Below are positions 27,957 to 36,995 of a stretch of DNA of 64,000 bases, one piece after another. The translations under genes were made by a program, and so were the position numbers. Origin of the DNA: Streptomyces albireticuli (GTDB taxonomy: Bacteria; Actinomycetota; Actinomycetes; Streptomycetales; Streptomycetaceae); NCBI RefSeq assembly GCF_021228125.1, contig NZ_JAJQQS010000003.1, forward strand, positions 558,001-622,000. The letters run 5' to 3'. Under the pieces are notes generated by a model that searched no databases, had not been told where the DNA came from, and worked only from the letters and a program-made list of their open reading frames with translations. Position 1 is the first letter of the stretch. Each line of letters begins with the position of its first letter.

Positions 27957-27999
27957 AGGGTGGCCTTACCGTTGGCAACCCGTATGCGACCATGGCCCC

Positions 28000-28542
28000 A
28001 TGTCCAGCGACTACGCCCCCGACGACGAAGCGCTCCGCCTCTACGGCCGCTACAAGCGGGCTCGTGAGATCGAGGCCGAGCTCAGGGACCCCGTCCGCGA
28101 ACAAGCCGCCCGCGACCTCAAGGCCGGCGCCGCCGTCAGCGATCTCGCCAAACTCACCGGGCTCACGCCCGAGTACTTCCGCCGCATCGCGCGCGCTGAG
28201 AGTGTGGAACGCAAGCGCCCGCCCACGGTCGGCAAGCTGGCCAGTGGGCCCGCCCGGCAGCACGCCGCACCTCCGCCCGCTGCGCCGCGCTGGGAGGGTT
28301 CCCCGGCTCCTCGGATGCCCGGGCCCCCGGCCGAGTTGGGTCTCTCCCCAGTCGTGGCCGCCCTGCCGGAGGGCGATGCCCGGCTCCTGGCGAGCCAGGC
28401 TGAGGCGCAGCATCCGGACTGGGGCAAGGAAGTACGTAAGGAGTTGCGAGGGGTGCCGGCGGAGTGGGTGAAGCGCGCGATAGTCGAAGCCGCGGTCCAG
28501 GCCGGCTACGTGGGCGTACCGGGCGGGGAGACTGAGAAGTGA
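28000..28542 (+). CDS. Putative DNA-binding protein with helix-turn-helix
   Basis: 180 aa. The charged N-terminal helix (RLYGRYKRAREIEAELRD) leads into AAVSDLAKLTGLTPEYFRRI, a helix-turn-helix of the recombinase/plasmid-regulator style. A Pro-rich linker and a helical C-terminus follow (WVKRAIVEAAVQAGY). No ribosome-binding site precedes the ATG, so the message may be leaderless or start slightly upstream. The stop overlaps the GTG of the next gene (GTGA). Confidence 0.65.
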   Translation: MSSDYAPDDEALRLYGRYKRAREIEAELRDPVREQAARDLKAGAAVSDLAKLTGLTPEYFRRIARAESVERKRPPTVGKLASGPARQHAAPPPAAPRWEGSPAPRMPGPPAELGLSPVVAALPEGDARLLASQAEAQHPDWGKEVRKELRGVPAEWVKRAIVEAAVQAGYVGVPGGETEK

Positions 28543-28964
28543 CCGCGGATCTGGTGGCGTTCCTCCGCGCCCGCCTCGACGACGATGAGCAGGTTGCCCG
28601 CGCGGCGAAGTCCGGCCCGTGGATCCGGCACGACCACGTGGCCGGCGTGCACGCCGACGACGCGGCACCTGACGGCCGGCCGTACGGATCAGCAGTGGCC
28701 GACTGCCGCCGGGTGTCTGACGGGTACGGCGTGCCGAACGCGCTGCACATCGTCCGCCACCAGCCCTCGCGCATCCTTGTGTAGGTCGAGGCGCAGCGGA
28801 CTCTCCTTGATCGGTACGAGAATCCGGAGACGAGCGATGCACTGCCGGATTCGTTCAACCGGTTGACGAGCTCCGCTCAGCGCCTCGTGCTGGCCGAGGT
28901 GCTCCGCTGCCTCGCCTTGCCGTATGCCGATCACCCGGACTACCGGGAGGAGTGGCGGCCGTGA
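28539..28964 (+). pseudogene. DUF6221-type gene interrupted by an in-frame TAG
   Basis: The GTG at 28539 opens TADLVAFLRARLDDDEQVAR, typical of the DUF6221 family. A TAG stands at 28782-28784 inside the ILV-VEAQRTLLDRYE stretch, where the family usually has an acidic residue, so GAG to TAG is the likely change. The same frame then continues to a TGA at 28962-28964 with clearly coding sequence (RLVLAEVLRCLALPYADHP, EEWRP). The intact length would be 141 aa. Function of the family is unknown. Confidence 0.82.
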
Positions 28965-29062
28965 GCGGCCTGCCGTGAAGTCGCGGGCGCACCCGCACAG
29001 ATCGGCTCGCCCGGCTGTGCGGTAGAACGGTGGCGGTGTCAGGAACTGGGAGGGGACGGCGC

Positions 29063-30688
29063 GTGAGCGACAGGATGAGGCTGACCGCCTCGGGGATGAT
29101 CAAGGCATCCATGGGGATGGTCGAAGTGGTCATGACCGGTGCCCGGGACACCGCGATCGCCCTCGGCGGCGAGCTCGCGGAGCAGGGAGGCATGGCCGGT
29201 GACGACAAGGCCGGCCGCGCGTTCGCCAAGGTGTACGAGCCGGCGGCATCTACGACTCTCGATCAGATCGGCTTCAGCGCCTATATATTCGGCGGCACCG
29301 GGCAAGCGCTCATGCGGACCGCTCAGGAGTTCCTGATCGCCGATAAGCAGATCGCGGCAGGCTTCGGCTTCTCCGGCCAGCAGCCCGACCTGGCCCAGGG
29401 CATGGGGAACCCTGCCAAGGACTGTACCCGGTCATTCCTGAGCCTGGGTAAGGAACTTCCTGACGTGGTCGGCGACACCGTCTGGCATGAGCAGTACCGG
29501 CCTGGCGGTGGGAGTCGGTACCGCGGCGACCCTAAGAAGGTGAGATCCGTCGCCGGCATCTGGCGCCACGCCGGGAAGCTGATGGAACGGTTCCTTGACG
29601 ATGCCCAGGTATACGCCATGACCGCCAACAAGTCGCATGCGGGACAGGCGGCCATGGCCTTCGACCAGTACTTCAAGCGTACGGTGGGCTTCGGCCATCC
29701 ACCGGATCAGGTCCAGGAGGATGAACCGCTCGTCGCCAACCTCGTAGCCGCCTGCCACCAGCTGTCAAAAGCTTGTGAGAAGTACGCGGACCATATCGAG
29801 ACCGCGCGTTTGCAGATCCTCACGAAAAAGGCAGAGCCCTTTCGTATTGAGTTACCGTGGGATTCCCCGATTTTGGGTGGGAACGGTGACGATGGTGGTC
29901 TGCACACCGCCATAGCCGGCGACCCGCATATTCACCGACTAGGGGATGTTGCCCACGCGCTCGACTCGTCTCAGGCCCGTGTGAAGCTGCCCGGCGCCGC
30001 TGGAGGGCCGGGCTGGCATCCGCCGCTTCTTCCTGGCGTGCCGTCGCTGACCCCTGTGCCTCTGGTCCTAGCCTCGTACGCGGTGCCAGCCGGTAACGGG
30101 CTTAACGCGGGCGTCACGGCACGGGACCCGATCCCGCCGGACCCGATGCTGAGTACGGTGCTCAGTCCAGCAGAGCAGGCACGGTTCCGGGCATGGGCGA
30201 ACTCGCTGCCTGCTGGTGGCTTCGCGGGCGGCGGCGGCCCAAGTCGACCGGACAACGCTTACCAGCTTCGCACGGCCGGGTATCCGGAGCGTGAACTTCC
30301 CCTGCCTGCCGAAGCCATGGGAAGGAGCGGTAAAGGGCTCATGGCCGATGGCCTACGACCTGCCGACGGCTACGCGGTCGAGGCGAAACATGTCCGTAAG
30401 CCGAACTGCGAGAACCCAACCACCTTCCGTCACTTGGATGCAGTCGAGAAGACGCTGGGAACTCCACCGAAACTCGACGCCAAGGGCAATGCGAAGTTTG
30501 ACCCGCGACGTGACGCTATGTATGTCGGTGATGAAAAAGAGCTCTCACGCTACAAGGCCGCCATGGAGCATTCACCCAAGGAACTCCGGGGGTTGGAGAT
30601 TGTTACGAATGATCGTGACTCCACTGCCTATTGGCAAAGCATGATGCTCATGACCGGCGTGAGCGGTCATACCCGATACGTACCGTGA
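29063..30688 (+). CDS. Polymorphic toxin with restriction-endonuclease-fold C-terminal domain
   Basis: 541 aa. The GTG at 29063 is chosen for GGGAGGGG 7 bases upstream. The N-terminal 270 residues are helical and WXG100/ESX-like, without a Sec signal, suggesting export by a type VII system. A Pro-rich linker follows (about 305-385). The C-terminal about 140 residues begin at YQLRTAGYPE and contain DGLRPADGYAVEAKHV, a PD-(D/E)xK-type core with Glu440 and Lys442, then GLEIVTNDRDSTAYW. This matches the toxin-2 type of restriction-endonuclease-fold domains by recall. It would cut nucleic acid in a competitor. The gene is less GC-rich than its neighbours, as expected for acquired toxin genes. The following small gene is the likely immunity gene. 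Confidence 0.82.
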   Translation: MSDRMRLTASGMIKASMGMVEVVMTGARDTAIALGGELAEQGGMAGDDKAGRAFAKVYEPAASTTLDQIGFSAYIFGGTGQALMRTAQEFLIADKQIAAGFGFSGQQPDLAQGMGNPAKDCTRSFLSLGKELPDVVGDTVWHEQYRPGGGSRYRGDPKKVRSVAGIWRHAGKLMERFLDDAQVYAMTANKSHAGQAAMAFDQYFKRTVGFGHPPDQVQEDEPLVANLVAACHQLSKACEKYADHIETARLQILTKKAEPFRIELPWDSPILGGNGDDGGLHTAIAGDPHIHRLGDVAHALDSSQARVKLPGAAGGPGWHPPLLPGVPSLTPVPLVLASYAVPAGNGLNAGVTARDPIPPDPMLSTVLSPAEQARFRAWANSLPAGGFAGGGGPSRPDNAYQLRTAGYPERELPLPAEAMGRSGKGLMADGLRPADGYAVEAKHVRKPNCENPTTFRHLDAVEKTLGTPPKLDAKGNAKFDPRRDAMYVGDEKELSRYKAAMEHSPKELRGLEIVTNDRDSTAYWQSMMLMTGVSGHTRYVP

Positions 30689-30699
30689 GACGAGGAAAT

Positions 30700-31158
30700 A
30701 TGCACGGCGAGAACCCGATCAGGACTACCTTCGTCTTTCATCCTCCAGTGGATAACGCCCTGGCGTGGGACCTCAGCCTGGACCGCCTGGAACGATCCAT
30801 TGAGCAGTCGTTCCCGGACTCATCCGCCAAGAGCGAGGGAGACCTGGGCCCGCGCCCGGCGGCCACTCTCTCCTTCGAGATCCAGATCGCTGAGGGGGTC
30901 TGGATCGAAGGGCTGGCGACGATGCCCTTCGAAGGGATGGGCTCCGTGATGATCACTGGGGCCTCGGCGGTGGAGGCGGCAGTGTTCGCGGCCTGGTTGC
31001 GGGACTCCTTCGTCCCCTCTCCCGAGTTGGTCGAGTTCTCCAGTGAGCTGGCGATGAACGGTGGTGACGAGTCGGTATGGCACCTGCCTGAGTCGGGTTC
31101 GGTGACAGACATCGCAGAGGCGCTACAGCGTCATCTCGAAGTAGCCGATCACCTCTGA
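30700..31158 (+). CDS. Candidate immunity protein for the upstream toxin
   Basis: 152 aa, acidic and soluble, with no signal peptide. It lies 11 bp after the toxin stop in the same direction, the normal place for an immunity gene. Segments FVFHPPVDNALAWDLSLDRL, WIEGLATMPFEG and ASAVEAAVFAAWLRD suggest an alpha/beta fold. The ATG at 30700 has GAGGA just before it; a GTG at 30685 overlapping the toxin stop is the alternative. No immunity family was recognised, so the role rests on position and charge. Confidence 0.7.
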   Translation: MHGENPIRTTFVFHPPVDNALAWDLSLDRLERSIEQSFPDSSAKSEGDLGPRPAATLSFEIQIAEGVWIEGLATMPFEGMGSVMITGASAVEAAVFAAWLRDSFVPSPELVEFSSELAMNGGDESVWHLPESGSVTDIAEALQRHLEVADHL

Positions 31159-31339
31159 AGAGAGGCCGATTCCTGCGGCCCGCCATCACCCAGTGGGGCG
31201 CCATCGTTTGCTGACGTACCAGGCGGCGCCCGTGGTCTCGTTGCAGTGCCACTTGCTGCTGACGGCGTGCGTGGCGGGCCAGGAGCAGTGGACGGGTCGG
31301 TAGTGGTACCAGCGCCAGGACCGGCACCGTCGGCCGGGC

Positions 31340-31941
31340 CTACTCGCCGGGGCTCCGGTGGCAGGCGCAGACACAGGGCGCCTCGCAGAACTTGCAGACG
31401 GCCGGTGTCTTCTGGCCGCTGAGTCCGGTGTGGTTCTGGCAGTAGTCGTGATCACCGTGCAGACAGCCGGTGGAGAGATACACGTGACCGCCGGCGTCGT
31501 GGACGGCGAGCACGGTGTCCACGATCGCTCGATCGCGCCGTCGATGTGGGTGTGTCCGCCGGCCGTACCGGACCAGGTGATCGGGTGCGCGTCGTAGCAG
31601 GAGCGCTCGTCGAGTCCACAGTCGCCGTCGCACGGGTGCGCTGCTACCCGGAGTGCGTCCGCGTAGGGGCGGCGAAGAGGGTGGTCCGGCGTTGTCCGGC
31701 CCGTGTCCGCCGGACCGGTGTCCGGGGTCGGCCGGACGGTCTCCGCGCTGGTCAGGGCGCTGCCGGGCGGTGTGGTGTCCGGGATGGCGGAGGTGGTGTC
31801 CGCCCAGACTACGTGGGTGGCTCCGCCGTGTCCGTGGACGGCGATCGCGTCGTCGAGCCGGTCCCAGTGCACGGTGGAGGGCCGGGGGCCGCGCCAGCGC
31901 AGGGAGGCGGTGCCGTCGAGCCACAGGACGCCGTCGGCCAC
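31340..31941 (-). pseudogene. Hypothetical protein with C-terminal zinc-ribbon motif, broken by an 8-bp duplication
   Basis: The N-terminal frame reads RWRGPRPSTVHWDRLDDAIA and HGHGGATHVVWADT, a pattern common in small Streptomyces proteins. The C-terminal frame reads GHVYLSTGCLHGDHDYC and CKFCEAPCVCACHR, a Cys/His-rich metal-binding tail. The frame changes near 31522-31537, where CGATCGCT is followed by CGATCGCG, an 8-bp tandem duplication. Removing one copy restores one frame (IDGAIVDTVLAVHDAGG). The upstream part merges with integrase sequence near 31985. Confidence 0.7.
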
Positions 31942-31984
31942 GAGGCCGGTGCCGAAGATCCCGAGCGTAGTCTTCTCGCGTACG

Positions 31985-32264
31985 TTCGTTTACCCCCGTG
32001 AGCCGGTCTACGTACCGATGAGCGAAGCCCATCAGCGGCTGATCCCCCGGAACTTCCTCCTCCTCAACGAACCCGTGGCCGCGGACCCAGCAGTGTGGCC
32101 GGTGCTGCTTGTACGCGTTCACCAGGTCGCGGAACTCCTCGGCCGCTTCGAGCTCTCCGAAATTCTCGGCCTGGATGCTGCTGGCGCGACCCCCACCGTC
32201 GCGCCAGCGCACCTGGTACGTGATCGATCCCATCCTTCTTGGGACGTTCCACGATGCTCGCCAT
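31985..32264 (-). pseudogene. Tyrosine-recombinase (integrase) N-terminal remnant
   Basis: The ATG at 32264 begins MASIVERPKKDG, a start I know from many Streptomyces integrases. A one-base insertion near 32229 shifts the frame, after which SITYQVRWRDGG, FRDLVNAYKQHRPHCWVRG and MGFAHRYVDRLTGVNERTRE follow as expected for the N-terminal and core-binding part. The sequence stops after TREDYAR, where unrelated coding sequence begins. The catalytic Arg/His/Tyr region is missing, so the gene is dead. It marks this region as the remains of an integrated element. Confidence 0.8.
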
Positions 32265-32366
32265 GCCGAGACCATAGGGCGCCTGACGCGCCTACAGCGA
32301 TGCGCACTGCCTGCTTCAATCGCGGGGCTCGGATCGAGAGGATTCCGAATCTACTAGGGTTGCGAC

Positions 32367-33578
32367 CTAGCGGTTTACCGGTCCGAACACTGCCTGGGAC
32401 TTGGTCGGCTTGGCGGCGGTCCCGCAGAACTCGCCCTCGAACATGTTCTCAAAGGGCGGGCTCTGGTCGAGCCAGTCGCCGTTGATGTTGAAGGTCAGCA
32501 TGTGCTTGCCGTCCCGGGTGCCGGCCGCACCGGAGAGCGAGCCCCAGACGACGCCGTCGTGGCCGTAGACCTGGACGCCGCAGGACAGCTTGCGGGAGAT
32601 GATGCCGAGCCCGTACGTGTAGTGCTCGCCGGTCTCGACCGTGGTGAGCATCGCGTCGAGCTGCTTCTTCGGCAGCAACTTGCCCTGGAGCAGGGCGCTG
32701 TAGAAGCGGTTGAGGTCGCCGCTGGTGCTCACGACCTCGCCGGTGGCGCCGGACCAGGACGGCCGGTACTCGGTGGCGTCGTAGATCTGCGGGCCGGGGT
32801 TCGGCACGTACAGCTTGGAGTAGCCGACGGGGTGCGGGGCCGGCAGCTTCGGGTCGGTGCCCGGGAAGGTCGTCTCCTTCAGGCCGAGCGGCTTGACGAT
32901 GCGGCGCTCCACCTCACGGGCGTACGGCTTCCCGGTGACCTTCTCGATGATCATGCCACCGAGGACGAAGTTGGTGTTGGAGTAGCGCCAGCCCTTGCCC
33001 GGCTCGAAGTCGGGGCCGTACTTGATGCCCATGGCGACGATCTGCTCGGGCGTCTTGATGTCGTAGCGGTGCTCGAAGAACCCGGGACCGTTCATCTCCT
33101 TGTCCCACTCCGGGGTGTACACCATGTCGTGCACGCCGCTGGTGTGGTTGAGGAGCTGACGGATCGTGATCTTGTCGGCGTCGTAGCCGTTGCCCTTCAC
33201 CACGCCGGGCAGGCGGCGCTCCAGGGAGTCGTCCAGGCTGAGCTTGCCCTCGGCCTCCAGCTGGAGCAGGACGGTGGCGACGAAGGACTTGGTGATGCTG
33301 CCGGCGCGGAAGTGGTCGCCGGCGGTGCGCTCGCGCTTGGTGGCGGTGTCCGCGTAGCCCGCCGAGCCGGACCAGGTTTCCTTGGGCGTCCAGGTCCCGG
33401 CGGCGACGCCCGGCATGCCCGCGGCGACGAGGCCGTCCAGGGCGGCCTGCGTCGCGGCGTGTGAGCCCTTGCCCTGCGTCGCGGCGCCGGCCGGGACGAC
33501 CGCCGCGCCCCCGACGACGCCCGCCGCGGTGAGCGCCACCAGCGCACCCCGCAGAACCTTCGATATGTGCTTGGACAT
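32367..33578 (-). CDS. Secreted serine hydrolase (beta-lactamase/S12 family)
   Basis: 403 aa with a signal peptide (LRGALVALTAAGVVGGAAVV, cleavage near AGA-AT). The catalytic set of the family is present: SxxK in AGSITKSF, YxN in RYSNTNF and an HxG-type GHDG. The family covers D-Ala-D-Ala carboxypeptidases, esterases and class C beta-lactamases; nothing visible separates these. The ATG follows AGGGGGATACGC. Its last codons are duplicated at 26037-26165, on the far side of the accessory island, so the gene appears to mark one edge of that island. Confidence 0.9.
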   Translation of the reverse strand: MSKHISKVLRGALVALTAAGVVGGAAVVPAGAATQGKGSHAATQAALDGLVAAGMPGVAAGTWTPKETWSGSAGYADTATKRERTAGDHFRAGSITKSFVATVLLQLEAEGKLSLDDSLERRLPGVVKGNGYDADKITIRQLLNHTSGVHDMVYTPEWDKEMNGPGFFEHRYDIKTPEQIVAMGIKYGPDFEPGKGWRYSNTNFVLGGMIIEKVTGKPYAREVERRIVKPLGLKETTFPGTDPKLPAPHPVGYSKLYVPNPGPQIYDATEYRPSWSGATGEVVSTSGDLNRFYSALLQGKLLPKKQLDAMLTTVETGEHYTYGLGIISRKLSCGVQVYGHDGVVWGSLSGAAGTRDGKHMLTFNINGDWLDQSPPFENMFEGEFCGTAAKPTKSQAVFGPVNR

Positions 33579-33660
33579 GCGTATCCCCCTGGGAAATGGT
33601 GTGGCCGGTCGACTGCCACAAGATCATTCAGGGGTAAGCATAGGCTGCCCTCACCACGGC

Positions 33661-34410
33661 TCAGTGGTCGCGGCGGTCCCGTCCGGTCGAGTACAGATAG
33701 CTGTCCGGGAACTGCTCCGCCGCCAGCGCGCGGCCCACCAGGATGACCGCCGTACGGACCACCCCGGCCTCCGCCACCTGTCCCGCGATGTCGGCGAGCG
33801 TGCCGCGCAGGACGATCTCGTCGGGACGGCTGGCCATGGCGACGACGGCCGCGGGGCAGTCCGGCCCGTAGTGCGGGAGCAGCTCGGCGACGACCCGGTC
33901 GGTGTAGCGGGCCGCGAGGTGGAGGACGAGCAGGGCGCCGCTGCGGCCGAGCGTCGCCAGGTCCTCACCGGGGGGCATCGGGGTGGCCTGCTGGGCGACG
34001 CGGGTGAGGATGACCGTCTGGCCCACGGTCGGCACGGTCAGCTCGCGGCCGAGCGCCGCGGCGGCCGCGGCGAAGGAGGGCACGCCGGGCACGATCTCGT
34101 ACGGAATCCCGGCCGCGTCCAGACGCCGCATCTGCTCGGCGACGGCACTGAAGACGGCCGGGTCGCCGGAGTGCAGCCGGGCCACGTCCTGGCCCGCCTC
34201 GTGGGCGCGGACGAACTCCGCGGTGATCTGGTCGAGGTCCAGCCGGGCGGTGTCCACGAGCCGGGCGCCGGGCGGGCAGTCGGCGAGGAGCTCCCGGGGG
34301 ACGAGGCTGCCCGCGTAGAGACAGACGCCGCAGCGGGCCAGGGTCCGCGCGCCCCGCACCGTGATGAGGTCGGCGGCGCCGGGGCCGGCGCCGATGAAGT
34401 ACACGGTCAT
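33661..34410 (-). CDS. cobM: Precorrin-4 C11-methyltransferase
   Basis: 249 aa SAM-dependent methyltransferase of the tetrapyrrole methylase fold. Family landmarks: [18 protein letters not shown] at the N-terminus, [26 protein letters not shown] and [17 protein letters not shown]. It adds the C11 methyl group in aerobic corrin-ring synthesis. The ATG overlaps the cobL stop by four bases (ATGA), so the two are coupled. This pair is separated from the other cobalamin genes of the window by about 10 kb of unrelated genes. Confidence 0.94.
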   Translation of the reverse strand: MTVYFIGAGPGAADLITVRGARTLARCGVCLYAGSLVPRELLADCPPGARLVDTARLDLDQITAEFVRAHEAGQDVARLHSGDPAVFSAVAEQMRRLDAAGIPYEIVPGVPSFAAAAAALGRELTVPTVGQTVILTRVAQQATPMPPGEDLATLGRSGALLVLHLAARYTDRVVAELLPHYGPDCPAAVVAMASRPDEIVLRGTLADIAGQVAEAGVVRTAVILVGRALAAEQFPDSYLYSTGRDRRDH

Positions 34411-35684
34411 GGCTGGAGCTCTCCTTGTACGGGGTCTACGGGCTGTACGGGTTCGGCCACGGGGCCCCGCGGCTTGGTCACGGACCACTGTGTGACCGGC
34501 ATGGCCTGCCGCCAGCCGGTGAAGCCACCGACGGGGACGGCCCGCGCCACGGCGAGGCGGGTCAGCTCGCCGCCGTGCCGCCGGTACCACCCGGTGAGCA
34601 GCGCCTCGGACTCGAGGGTGACGGTGTTGGCGACGAGCCGGCCGCCGGCGGGCAGCGCCTCCCAGCAGGCTTCGAGGAGGCCGGGGGCGGTGAGCCCGCC
34701 GCCCACGAAGACGGCGTCGGGCGTGGGCAGCCCGGCCAGGGCCGCCGGGGCGGCGCCGGTGACGACGCGCAGGGCGGGCACGCCGAGCGCCTCGGCGTTG
34801 CGGGCGATCCGCCCGGCCCGCACGGGGTCGCGCTCGACGGCGACGGCGCGGCAGGAGCGGTGGGCGCGCATCCACTCGACGCCGATCGAGCCGGAGCCGC
34901 CGCCCACGTCCCAGAGCAGTTCGCCGGGGGCCGGGGCGAGCGTGGCGAGCGTCACCGCCCGGACATGACGCTTCGTCAACTGCCCGTCGTGCTCGAAGGA
35001 TTCGTCCGGGAGGCCGGGGGTGAGCGGGAGGCGGGGCGTGCCGTCGGCGGCCCGGCACTCGACGGCGAGGACGTTCAGCGCGTCGCCGGGCGGGTGCGGC
35101 CAGCCCTCGGCCGGGCCCTCGACGCGGCGCTCGCGCGGCCCGCCGAGCTGCTCCAGGAGCGTCAGCCGGCTCGGCCCGAAGCCGCGCGCGGCCAGCAGCG
35201 CCGCCACCTCGGCGGGGGTGCCCGCGCCGGCGCTGAGCACCAGCAGGCGGCGGCCCGGGTGCAACGCGGCGACGAGCGAGCTGAGCGGCCGGCCGACGAG
35301 GCTGACCACCTCGGTGTCGTCGAGCGGCCAGCCGAGCCGGGCGCAGGCGTACGAGACGGAGGAGGGGTGCGGCAGCACCCGCAGCCCGGCCGCGTCGCCG
35401 AGGACGTCCACGAGCGTGCGGCCGATGCCGAAGAACATGGGGTCGCCGCTGGCGAGCACGCAGACGCGCCGCCCGGCGTGGGCGGCCAGCAGGCCGGGCA
35501 CCGCGGGGCGCAGCGGCGACGGCCAGGCGACGCGCTCGCCGGTACAGTCCTCCGGGAGCAGCTCCAGCTGGCGCGGTCCGCCGATGACCACCTCGGCTTC
35601 GCGCAGCGCCGCCCGGGAGCCGGGGGCGAGGCCGGGCCAGCCGTCGGCACCGATGCCTACGACGGTCACGGGGGCAGTGCTCAC
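34407..35684 (-). CDS. cobL: Precorrin-6Y C5,15-methyltransferase (decarboxylating), CbiE-CbiT fusion
   Basis: 425 aa, two domains. Residues about 1-200 are the tetrapyrrole methylase part ([39 protein letters not shown]). Residues about 235-400 are the Rossmann methyltransferase part ([30 protein letters not shown]). It methylates C5 and C15 and removes the C12 acetate carboxyl group. It starts with GTG and overlaps cobM. The 142-bp gap to the divergent tsaD gene must hold both promoters; no cobalamin riboswitch was recognised there. Confidence 0.94.
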   Translation of the reverse strand: MSTAPVTVVGIGADGWPGLAPGSRAALREAEVVIGGPRQLELLPEDCTGERVAWPSPLRPAVPGLLAAHAGRRVCVLASGDPMFFGIGRTLVDVLGDAAGLRVLPHPSSVSYACARLGWPLDDTEVVSLVGRPLSSLVAALHPGRRLLVLSAGAGTPAEVAALLAARGFGPSRLTLLEQLGGPRERRVEGPAEGWPHPPGDALNVLAVECRAADGTPRLPLTPGLPDESFEHDGQLTKRHVRAVTLATLAPAPGELLWDVGGGSGSIGVEWMRAHRSCRAVAVERDPVRAGRIARNAEALGVPALRVVTGAAPAALAGLPTPDAVFVGGGLTAPGLLEACWEALPAGGRLVANTVTLESEALLTGWYRRHGGELTRLAVARAVPVGGFTGWRQAMPVTQWSVTKPRGPVAEPVQPVDPVQGELQP

Positions 35685-35826
35685 GGGGTCTCGTCACCTC
35701 GGGGTTCACGGGGGTCGGGGAGCACGGGAACTCTACTGACCAGCGACGACGGCGGCACAGCCGGGACCGCTTCCCAGCAGTTGCATACAATGTGCAGCTA
35801 CTACAGAAGGCGGGAGGCGGCGCGGC

Positions 35827-36897
35827 GTGAAGCGTTCACCGGTGGTGCTGGGGATCGAGTCGTCCTGCGACGAGACCGGTGCGGGTCTGGTCCAGGACGG
35901 AAAGCTGCTGGGCCACTCGGTGGCGTCCAGCATGGACGAGCACGCGCGCTTCGGCGGCGTCGTGCCGGAGATCGCGGCGCGCGCGCACGTGCACGCGGCG
36001 GCGCCGGTCGTCCACGCGGCACTGGCCGACGCGGGCCTGACCATGAGTGACATCGACGCGGTCGCCGTCACGACGGGCCCCGGTCTGTCCGGCGCGCTCC
36101 AGGTGGGCGTCGCGGCGGCGAAGGGCTTCGCGTACTCCCTGGGGGTGCCGCTCTACGGCGTGCACCACCTCGCCGGTCACGTGGCCGCCGACACCCTGGA
36201 GCACGGGCCGCTGCCCAACCCCTGCATGGTGCTGATCGTCTCCGGCGGCCACACCTCGCTGCTGCTCGTACGGGACCTGGCGCGCGACCCGATCGTCCAC
36301 CTCGGCGACACCCTCGACGACGCCGCGGGCGAGTGCTTCGACAAGGTCGCCCGGGTCTTCGGGCTGCCCTACCCCGGCGGCCCCGCCGTCGACCGGGCGG
36401 CACGCGAGGGCGACCCGCGCGCGGTGGCGTTCCCGCGCCCGCTCACGGGCCCGCGCGACGACCGCTACGCGTTCTCCTTCTCCGGCCTGAAGACGGCCGC
36501 CGCGCGCTGGGCCGAGCAGCACCGGGCCGCGGGGCTGCCGCTGCCCGTGGCCGACGGCGCCGCGTCCCTCCAGGAGGCCATAGCCGACGTCCTCACCCGC
36601 AAGGCGGTCGCCGCGTGCAAGGAGCACGGGGTGGGCACCCTCGTCGTGGTCGGCGGCGTGGCCGCCAACTCCCGGGTGCGGGCCCTGGCCGAGGAGCGGT
36701 GCGCCAAGGCCGGCATCACCCTGCGGGTGCCGCCGCTGCGGCTGTGCACGGACAACGGCGCGATGATCGCCGCGGTCGGCGACCTGCTGGTGCGGGCGGG
36801 CGCGGAGCCGGCGCCGCTGGACGTGTCGATCGACCCGTCGGCACCGCTGGAGTACGCGGCGCTGCACCCCGTCGCCCGTAAGGCCGTAGTCGCGTAG
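35827..36897 (+). CDS. tsaD: tRNA N6-adenosine threonylcarbamoyltransferase, probably a second copy
   Basis: 356 aa. It transfers the threonylcarbamoyl group to A37 of ANN-decoding tRNAs together with TsaB/TsaE. The ASKHA signatures are intact: [14 protein letters not shown], the metal ligands in [21 protein letters not shown] and [13 protein letters not shown]. The GTG start has GGCGGGAGGCGGCGCG before it. In Streptomyces the housekeeping copy normally sits with tsaB and rimI; here it is followed instead by alaS, so it is likely an additional copy (inference; the rest of the genome is not visible). Confidence 0.92.
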   Translation: MKRSPVVLGIESSCDETGAGLVQDGKLLGHSVASSMDEHARFGGVVPEIAARAHVHAAAPVVHAALADAGLTMSDIDAVAVTTGPGLSGALQVGVAAAKGFAYSLGVPLYGVHHLAGHVAADTLEHGPLPNPCMVLIVSGGHTSLLLVRDLARDPIVHLGDTLDDAAGECFDKVARVFGLPYPGGPAVDRAAREGDPRAVAFPRPLTGPRDDRYAFSFSGLKTAAARWAEQHRAAGLPLPVADGAASLQEAIADVLTRKAVAACKEHGVGTLVVVGGVAANSRVRALAEERCAKAGITLRVPPLRLCTDNGAMIAAVGDLLVRAGAEPAPLDVSIDPSAPLEYAALHPVARKAVVA

Positions 36898-36995
36898 ACC
36901 CGAGGCCGCCGCCGCGCCCCGCGCGGCGGCGCCGCCCCACCGCCGGTCCGGGAGCGCCGGACCGGCCGTGCCCCTTGAACCTCCCGGAGTTCCGC

